Below are positions 34,721 through 44,700 of a stretch of 64,000 nt of DNA, one piece after another (positions within the stretch are counted from its first letter, which is position 1; every line of letters starts with the position of its first letter). The translations under genes and the position numbers were made by a program. The stretch covers positions 6,133,338 to 6,197,337 of the forward strand of contig NC_088302.1 of NCBI RefSeq assembly GCF_032854445.1. Reading direction: 5' to 3'. The DNA comes from Liolophura sinensis (lineage: Eukaryota; Mollusca; Polyplacophora; Chitonida; Chitonidae). The notes beneath the pieces were generated by a model. The model searched no databases, had not been told where the DNA came from, and saw only the letters and a list, made by a program, of their open reading frames with translations.

Positions 34721-35327
34721 GTGCTGCAGCCTGAAGTCAGAGGATTTGTAAGCAGTTTCGGTGAAGAGTGGTGGTTTATCGCTTTCTTCCACTGTTAAAC
34801 CTGACCACCATCGCTTAACTGACAAATTCATGTGTACTTCGCTGAGTACGGTGCTGAACTCTATTAAAACAGATTTGTAGCTTCCCACATAGCATCAGAT
34901 GTATAGAGATTAAACAGTCATGTTACAGCTCAATCATTCCCCCAAACTATGATACATCACCGTGACAGTATGGAAACTGGGGAAATTTCCTCAGTAGGTA
35001 CACGTTAACTTTTTAGCGTGTGGGGCTCATGCCACGACAAAAAAAATCACGACAAAGAGGAGAGATTTTGGCATGCGCAGACGCTTTACCTTGGTAGAGT
35101 GCTTTCTTCGGTTGTTATACAGGCGATATTGCCACAAAAGATGACCCATTTAGCTCGTGGAAAACGTTAGCTTATATATTTACGTAGCACACAAAAGAGA
35201 ATAATTGACATGGTTAAAGGTGCAACTTCCGTGTTGGAGAATTCGCTGTTACAAGAGACGAGAACACCCCCTTGGATCATACTGCCGTAGTTATACGGAA
35301 ACAATATTAGGTAAATCGAAACAAGCA

Positions 35328-35359
<32 letters not shown>

Positions 35360-35543
35360 CACTGTATAATGGTTGGTATTATTTGCATTTTTAAAGTACA
35401 TAAGTTCTGAATCAGCTTTGACTTGTTCACATTCGCTGCATAAAGTTAGCCCCGTACGACACATCTCGGGGGTGTGCACGCTACACGAAACTGCTTGGGA
35501 CTTAAATTCATATCTATTATGCATCGTTCCTCGTAGACCACAG
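34721..35543. other. No gene seen
   Basis: Includes an A-rich run with CAAACAAACAAACAAA at 35328-35356. The right end runs into the promoter of the EMI/EGF gene. Confidence 0.4.
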
Positions 35544-35630
35544 TATAAGAAGTGGACGATAGTTTAGACATCTTACCGAAGTTTTGTGCGCTAAAATTTA
35601 CGAATACAGATTTTGATATCTGTCGTAAAA
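35544..35630 (+). promoter_or_regulatory. TATA-like box and 5' leader of the EMI/EGF gene
   Basis: TATAAGA at 35544-35550 lies 81 bases before the start codon, which would leave a leader of about 50 bases. The start context GTAAAAATGAG has A at -3. Both points are motif-level only. Confidence 0.4.
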
Positions 35631-35713
35631 ATGAGCTTAACAATTCTACCTACGCTAGCTGCAGTGCTGTTCGTCAGTTACAATCTTGGCGATGTTCTAG
35701 CTTTGAGTGGGCC
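35631..35713 (+). CDS. EMI/EGF gene exon 1: signal peptide
   Basis: Encodes MSLTILPTLAAVLFVSYNLG and a few more residues to SGP, ending in phase 2 before a strong donor GTAAGTATG. The hydrophobic core and the small residue at the expected cleavage site make a good signal peptide. Confidence 0.72.
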
Positions 35714-38700
35714 GTAAGTATGCAGTTTGTGATTGTCTAATTTTCCGTTATATTTTTTCTACGCTGAAATAACTCCAAGTTATCCCAAATGTGTTTGATC
35801 AAGTTAAAATCAACTGAACTGGTCGTTCGCAGTTGGTGCCAATCACTGATGCCAATACGACTTTGGTTTAAACCAGCATACACTGACTGGACTACAACTC
35901 CAGTTGAGTCGCGTCAATATTTCGCATATATGAGCGCTTAAGACCCGACGCAGCGATCGGGTTGAGTGTGTAGTCTATAGAGGGGACCGGGGGAGAAAGG
36001 GGAGGGAAATTGTAAGGTATATATTTCTGCACGTATTTTTTATTTTTTGCATAAACCCCCAACCGTTTTGTTTACCTTCTTTGTTACTCGTTAAAATTAG
36101 CGCTTATTACAAACAGTTTTGATCGAGTTAAAATTTTACTAAAATATAATGTTCAGGTTTTGAGTAAGCGGTAGGTATATATGTATGGGTACCTTATAGA
36201 GGCCATGGACATTCTGCCGCCGCCATTTTGATAAAGTATCCATGACTGTCAGAAAACAAGGCTTCAGCATACACGAGAACTTAAGGCCCAGCTCAATTTG
36301 ACTCAACTCGACTGTCGAGGGTCGAGTTGAGTTGAGTTAGGTTGGATCCAGTGTGTGTCGCGCTTTACTTTCTTTGATATAGACTAAGAACTTGTATAAA
36401 TCTGTATTTGTCACATGTGAGAAAATTCATCAGTAACTTGCCGAAAGGCGGTAGTTTACTCTAGCAACTTTGGTTTCCTCCACTCATTAAGGTGACCTAT
36501 ATCGTATATAAATTAACAATTCTTCAGTATGGCGTTAAAGGAAAAGACCTGTAAAATCGAAGTAGGCATCACTTGATAGACCACTTGAAACTAAGCATAA
36601 ATATACTTTCATTTATTTTTTATATATTGTTGAAGAGAGGTAAAAGAGTTCAACCGTTTGAATTCTAAGGTGGGCTTTATGTATAGGAACTCTGAAGTCA
36701 GAGGAAGATTTTCTAACTCTAATCCCGACAATGAATATCGGAATAAGTCTTTCTACCCAAGAGTGAAAGACTACTGAAATAATGTTTTCAAAAATTCTGT
36801 CCTTCTGGTCAACATAAGGACAAAAAAAGGTGATGAGACGTCAGAGGTCCTAGATACTGTCACTATGGCTCATAAACCCCACCATAGATGTGATATGACA
36901 TCAGAGTTCCTAGATACTGTCAGTATGGCTCATAAACACCACCATAGAGCTGATGTGACGTCAGAGATCCTAGATACTGTCAGTATGGCTCATAAACCCC
37001 ACCATAGAGCTGATATGACGTCAGAGTTCCTCGATACTGTCGGAATGGTCCATAATGCCCACCATAGAATTTAAATATTTGAATACCCTTCGACACTCTT
37101 CACAAAATTTAAAGAAATAAGTATCCCCGTTGAGGGACAGAGATCTGTACATATCAATCGTAGACTAGGGTTTTCACTCTCACCACAGACTGTATGCATC
37201 ACAGAATTTCTATTTTGTAATATAAGCCGTGTTGATATGTAGGTTTAAACATCGCATGTATAAGGTCATACGCCGTGCAAACATACCAAAAAAGCAGAGC
37301 ACAATGCACAAAAAGCCTTTTCAGTGGGACAAGTCCTGGAAAATCAAAGCACGTCGGTGACGCGCATGCGCAAATCGAAATACAATCCACGAACTTCGGT
37401 ATACATACATCTGTAGATCGCAGAGATAGTCTCTGTATAGGTATATGTAACTTACACGCATGCTCACATGATTTGACCAGACACACCTGAGTAATATGTC
37501 CACTTCCCTGTATAATACAGCAATAACATCGTGTCAATCTTAAGTCTAGGCGATCAACAAAGAGTCATCCATGGTCTTACTTCCCAGACTTTTTGTATAA
37601 TTTTAATTTTCAGTTTTTCCTCTCCAGCAGAAGGTTGAATATTACGTACCCCCACTAACTTGTGTAACGGTGAATAAAAACAGCTTTTAAGCAACGGCAT
37701 GCAATATGCCACACGTACATGCAACATGCTTATATAGGTGTAAATAATTACTTCAAGTAGCTACACGTACATGCATATTTCAACGACATACTACCAGCCA
37801 CAGGTATGTGATATTGTAATCGACTGCACGTAAAGACATATTGTAACGACATGAAATTACCAACAGGTATAGCAACGGAATGTAATTAACTGCATCCGCA
37901 TACATACATTAAAACGGCAGAAAATTCACTACACAAAAAGACATATTGTAACGGCAGGTTATTAGCTACACGTGTGTGAACACTGTAACGGCATGTTATT
38001 AGCTACCCGTGTATGAACATTGCAACGGCCTGTTATTAGCAACACGTGTATACATATTACCATGGCATGTTATTAGCTACACGTATATGATAATGTAATT
38101 GACAGCAGGTAAAAAAGGTATATCCCAAAGTCATGTATACCAGTGCACGTAACTGTAACGCCTTACATCATTGAAACGAAAACGTTCGATTAACGGAAAC
38201 ACTGTGTGGTATTCCATATATTGAAGGACACAACAACAGAATAAATGAACTATACATTATTCTATATTAATATATGAATAGTTTATGTGGCAATAAAAAG
38301 CATTAAACTCGCGATACGTATTTGCTCTGTATATATCTCATAATACCATACTTTTATATTTCTATAATTTTATGTCGTCCCATTGTTATAGTTTCCAGGT
38401 AACTCGACGGTTTGTCCATGTCATGCGCCTGGATGTTTAAATTCAATCTTTTCTTACCATTCAAAATCTCTACCTGAACCAAAGTTCCTTAACTTAATGA
38501 AATAAAACTAGACGCCGCATAACTTGATAACTTCTTCAAACTTAGAATGAATTTCGCTCTGTAAATAGTCTGACATTTACTGAAGTTTGATCCATTCTTG
38601 CACTAAATAGGGAAATTTGATTTGATTAGCGAATACTGGAATTTTGACAAAAATAACTTCTTCAGTCTGACTGTGTTGTACACGTAAATACGACTTCCTC

Positions 38701-41700
38701 TACAGACTTCTATGAAGCTGCAAAGCTTTAAATTAGAAACATTATAAATGTTTGCCCTTTTTCTCTGTCTGCGTTTCACTCAGGCGGAAGTCCCCGTTCA
38801 GCCCAACATCCAAAACTACTGAGTGAGTGCTTAAGGTTTAACGTCGTACTTCAGCATTTTTCAGTCATAGACGATGAAGATGTCCGTAGAGTGCATGAAC
38901 GTGTAATGTGCCTCCTTGTTGCAGGACAATTTTCCACCGCTCTTTTATGTGGTGCTGTTTCACTGAGACGACTTACAGAAGCCAAGTAAGCCGCTCCACA
39001 CGAGCCATTATACTCACACAGGTCAACCAGCCGTTGCAATATCCCTGTGATGCTGAACGCCAAGGGAGGAAGCTACAACTTTCTCTTTCAGGGTATTAGG
39101 TGTGACCCGACACGTGCTGTATTTGAGTCTAAAGCACAATTGCTATATTACGTGCCTGTGATAAAACTGACTGATGTGATTTATGGTTTTTGCTTTTTAG
39201 GACCACAAAAGTAGTGTCAAAAGCAAACTGGAAGGCCTTTTCTTCAGGGAAATCCCATCATAATAAATAAATATAATTTAAAAATTTCGAAAAGTTCGAA
39301 ACTTAGTAGTAGTATCGTGTTGGTTCATGCAATCACGTACGTATTTTTATAAATCGGATGATTTGCAAAGGGCACGAACCATGCATTTACCACATAGTTC
39401 ATCGTTTTTTACGATTTTATGAATGAACAGCATACTGTCTTTTAATCCCCTTTTTAGGGCGTCTGCGCCTTACACTGTATGTTTTCTAACCTTAAAATTG
39501 TACTATATGGTTAGTTATAAAATAAGTCTATTGCACTTTAATGAAGACATTTTTGACACCATAACAAGCTCGAGACGGTTTGAGATTGCGTTGAACATTA
39601 CCATTGATCAACATACTGTCGTTTTATCGCCTTTCCAGAGCGTCGGTGACTTGTATTGTATGTTTTCTGTCTATAAAATTATACCTTTCAGTCAGGTATC
39701 TTCCTCGTAAAATGAGTTTTTGAGGACATTTTCGATACCTAGGCATGTTGGCGGCAGTCTAAGAGTAAGAGTAAACAAGGATGCTGTCCTCTCCGACTTG
39801 CGTTGCATCTGTTGTGACTCCTGATTTCCTGACCACAACTCTGGACCTTTATATGCATGTGATGTCTGAGTTATGTTGTAAACGAAATGCCCTTTGACAC
39901 TGTCGCCAGTTGCTGATTTGATCCATATTTACTTCAGAGCCTTTAGGATTTTGACTGCCAGTTAACTGACCATAGAAATGTACCCCCAAGGCCGGTTATA
40001 TGTAAAAGAACACAACATTTCAAAAAGGTATTTTGGGCATTAAACTCGTTCGAAATGTGAAAATATATCTTATGTTTTCAGTAAGATTGAAATTTGTGTC
40101 ACTTTGGACGGACTGTTAACTAAGTAGCACATTCGTGCACGAGATGTGTCTGTGACCAGCTAAATGTTCTTTGGCAAAGTAAAATTGACACAATATTGCA
40201 TCACAAAATTCAGCTCCATATTTGCAGCTGCACCAGCTGCATTCTGGCGAATATGGTGTTGAATGTTGTGTTGGAATCTTGCACCAACTTTACCGAGGTC
40301 AAGGTGTATCCCATACGCTGCCCTTAAAATTTCCTGTTATCAGTAAAGCGCCTTAGTAAAAAGTTGGTTAAGGCGGCTTTAACCAGTTTAGGCCTATATC
40401 TCTTGTCCTAAATAACTAAAGGTAAACTGTTTTTGTTTTTTTTTCATTTCTTTTAAAACAGCGATCAAATCAAATCATCCCGCAGACACGTGAGTAGGTT
40501 GCTTAATGCCTTTGTCATAAACCTATGCTACTGCCCGCCTGATACAGAGCCCCCTGATATTTTTTCGTATCACCATCCTCTGAACATTTTGCACGCGCGG
40601 AACTACTTTCGCACTGAGTGACCTTTCCCTGGGAAAGCCCTGCGGTCCTTGACGGGGATTTCCTTGCAGTGCTGACCTACTTACACGAACATGCGATTTA
40701 TTCTCCCTAAAATTAAGACCCAGAAAAACTAATAAAATTTTTTCTACACTGTCTACAAGCAACATTATGGGCTAAAAGGTTATATGCAAATACATTCGTC
40801 ATTTTTTGTGTCGTCTGCTTCGTGATTTTTGGCGTCAAAATGCTGATAGCTGTCGATGTCCACCTATATGACTACCGGGTAGATGCGTACAAAGTCTACA
40901 AGGACCACAAGCCACCAAAAATGTGCACAGCCAACAGTCCATTTTACCTCGGCATCAATAACAAAAGAAAAGCTTGCTGTAATGTATGGTACAAATGCTA
41001 ACCAATGGGAGAGCACACCCTAAAATCAATTAAGAAAACCATGGTAAAACGATCGGACTTACATGGCCGTTTGACAAACCACAGTGCGCGCAAAACAGCA
41101 TGTACCCGTCTCCTTCATGCTGGCGTAGCTCCCACGACTATTATGCAACTCATTGGCCACAAAAATGCTGCAAGTATAAATAATTACGCTGTTACTTCTC
41201 ATGGTATGCAGGAAAAGATGAGCCACATCATTTCAAATGCACCAGCTTTCCGCTCCGAGCGTAACTCTTCCTCCCCAACCCAGTACATACACAGAAATTA
41301 ACGCAGCTGTCCCATCATCTTCTACAGTGCAGAATGATCTGTTTGTTTTACAGAATTTCACACACAATTTCCACCTCAGTTTCTGCCACGGATCATCTTC
41401 CCATTAACTTTGTTGACAAATTCTTTCAAGAACTCACAGAGGCTTTAAAGAATTTAAAGAAGTCATCCACATGTAATTAAATCACTTCTTCACTTCTGAA
41501 ACTGGTGGTTGACCTGATTTTTTTAGCGCACTTTACAGCTGCTATACTCAATTTCAAAATGCCACTTGTCAGCTCTGAGATGATGTTTATATAAAGGTTA
41601 CAGTTCTTGCATTCAGATAGCATCTGTGCTTTGAAAACCCAGCTATACTTACTTGATGTTGTATAAATAATATTTTCACCGTTTTTCGAGTCTTTGTTTT

Positions 41701-44700
41701 ATTTTATTTTCTTTGCTTATTTTCTTTCATTTATTTATTTATTTATTTATTTATTTATTTTTTTTTGCCCAATGTTCCTGTCTTCTGCGGTGGTCAACTA
41801 TTTTGAAATATGCTATATTTAGAAGGAAATCCGTGTGCGCGTAATAGTTTGTGAGCGTTATGACGGCTTGTGCACTGCCAGACACTATACGCTAAGCAAA
41901 GTAGTCTGAAGAAATATCTGGATTTTAAGGCCCCCAAAGTAGTGTCAATGCAAGGTACATTTTGAGAATAAGAGACAAGAGAAAACAAGAAAACATTATA
42001 ATCTCACGCGTTTCAGCTATTGTGGCGTTCTCGAGTTCTCGAGCTGTGGGTTATTAAACCACGCCATATGAGAAAGCGAGTGAAGCATAGGTCTTCCAAA
42101 GTTATATGTTGGTTTTATTATAGTATATTCTCATCTCTGCATCAGGCCACGAGGCGATATTGTTATAGTCTCCAGGAAATCCGAACGCTTCGCTCATGTC
42201 TTGCTATTCGAAGTTCATACATTCTGTCGTCTTACTGGAAAGTGTTACTCAATATTGTTATCAGCATTAAACCTATCACCTAAGAAACTGAGTAAGATTA
42301 ACGGTCCTAAATACTAAGTATAAATCAATAAATCACCCAGCTGGGAAATTATTTAATATTCATATACTGACAGCTCAATCGATCAATTATTAATTAACAA
42401 TTCAGTCTAAAAAACCAATCAATCAGTCAATCAATCTTCAGTAACTAATCACTACAAGTTACATTCTTACTCGGTGATAGGATCCTGAAGCATATCGTGT
42501 CAATAACTCTTATAATTGGTGAGACGTCACTAGAACCATATATTTCCGATCCTGAGTCGGGTCACACATGAGACATTAAAAAGAGAAAAAGTACGACTTA
42601 AAACCCAAGCTCACTCCATGTATTTCCGTGTCCAGTCAGTGAGTAACCATGCAACGAATTTTTCCTGCAAAAGCTCGATGTATAGACGTGTCCTATGTTG
42701 TCCAATTAAAAGAGAAGCATTTAGTCAGTCTGTAAGCCAATCAATCAGTCAGTCCACGAATCCCTAAATAAGTTAATTTGTCAGTCCATCTGTCAAGCTA
42801 TCCTATCACCGAGTTAAGTATGTGTGGTTTTCTATGGTTACAGGAACGTTTGTACACGGGTAGCAGATAGACGCGTACAGAGGCGGATCTGTATGTACCG
42901 ATGGTGGTCTAGGTGAGGCAGTCCCAGCAAAATACATGTACAAAGCCAACGTGATTCTGTATGCCGTGTGCAGTCAAAACAGAAAATAAGGCCGAAAGAT
43001 GAACAGTGCCAGCTTGGGGAGGTCGAAGGAAGGGCAGTATGGGATAGAGATGACTACAGGGCAGTATGAGGAAGGGTGGAGAGAAGGGCAGTATTGGAAA
43101 GAGTGGACAGGAAGGCAGTATGCGGATGAGATGGAAGGGTGCATTGAAGGACAGTTTGGGAAAGCTAGGACAAGTGAACAGTATGGGGAAGGGTAGACAT
43201 GAGGGTAGTATGGGGGAGGGTGCCCAGGAGGGCAGTATGGGGATGGGTGGACGGGAGGACAGTATGGGGGAAGGTTAACAGGAGGACAGTATGAGGAAGG
43301 GTGGACTGAAGGACAGTATGGGGATAGGTGGACAGGAGGGAAGTATGGGAAAGGGTGGACAGGAGGACAGTATGGGAAAGGGTGGAGAGGAGGGTAGTGT
43401 GGGAATGGGTGGCCAGGAGGGCAGTATGGGGATGGGTTAACAGGAGGACAGCATGGGAAAGGGTGGAGAGGAGGGTAGTGTGGGAATGGGTGGAGAGGAG
43501 GACAATATGGAAGAGGCTGGACAGGAGGACGGTATGGGGAAGGGTGGACAGGAGGTAGTGTGGGGATGGGTGAACAGGAGGGCAGTATAGGCAAGGGTAA
43601 AGAGGAGGACAGTATGGGGGACGGTGGCCAGGAGGGCAGTGTGGGGAAGGGTGGACAGGAGGGTAGTATGGGGATGGGTGGAGAAGAGGACAGTATGGGG
43701 AAGCGAGGTCAAGAGGACAGTATGGGGAAGCTAGGGTAAGCGGACAGCATGGGAAAAGGTGACCAGGAGGGCAGTTTTGGGAGGGTGGACACGAGGACAG
43801 TATGGGGAAGGGTAGACAGGAGGACAGCATGGGAAATCTAGGACTAAAGGACAGTATGGGGATGGGTGGACATGAGGGCAGTATGGACAATGATGGACAT
43901 AAGGGCATTATGGGTAAGAGTGGACAGGAGGGCAGTATGGGGAAGGGTGGACAAGAGGGCAGTATGGGCAATGGTGGAGAGGAGGGGCGTATTCGCAATG
44001 GTGGACAGAAGGACAGTATGGAGAAGGGTGGACAGGAGGGCAGTATGGGAAGGGTGGACAGGAGGGCAGTATGGGGAAAGGTGGACAGGAGGGCAGTATG
44101 GGTAAGGGTGGACAAGAGGGCGGTATGGGGAAGGGCGGACAAGAGGGCAGTATGGGAAAGGGTGGACAGGAGGGCAGTATGGGGAAGGGTGGACAGGAGG
44201 GCAGTATGGGGAAGGGTGGACAGGAGGGCAGTATGGGGAAAGGTGGACAGGAGGGCAGTATGGGTAAGGGTGGACAAGAGGGCGGTATGGGGAAGGGCGG
44301 ACAAGAGGGCAGTATGGGAAAGGGTGGACAGGAGGGCAGTATGGGGAAGGGTGAACAGGAGGGCAGTATGGGGAAAGGTGGACAATAGGGCAGTATGGGA
44401 AAAGTTGACAGGAGGGCAGTATGGGCATTGGTGGAGAGCAGGACAGTATGGGCAATGGTGGACAGAAGGACAGTATGGAGAAGGGTGGACAAAAGAGCAG
44501 TATGGGAAGGATGGACAGGAGGGCAGAATGGGGAAGGGGGAACAGGAGAGCAGTATGGGGAAAGGTGAACAGGAGGGCAGTATGGGCATTGGAGGGCAGT
44601 TTGGAAAACGGTGACCAGGAGTTCAGAATGGGGAAGGTTGGACATGAGGACAGTAAGGGAAGGGTAGTCAGGAGGACAGTATAGGAAAGCTAGGACAAGA

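Noticed and set aside
36865-37074. 69-codon repeat frame (MAHKPHHR)
   Set aside because: Four 60-bp tandem copies; no unique sequence or domain.
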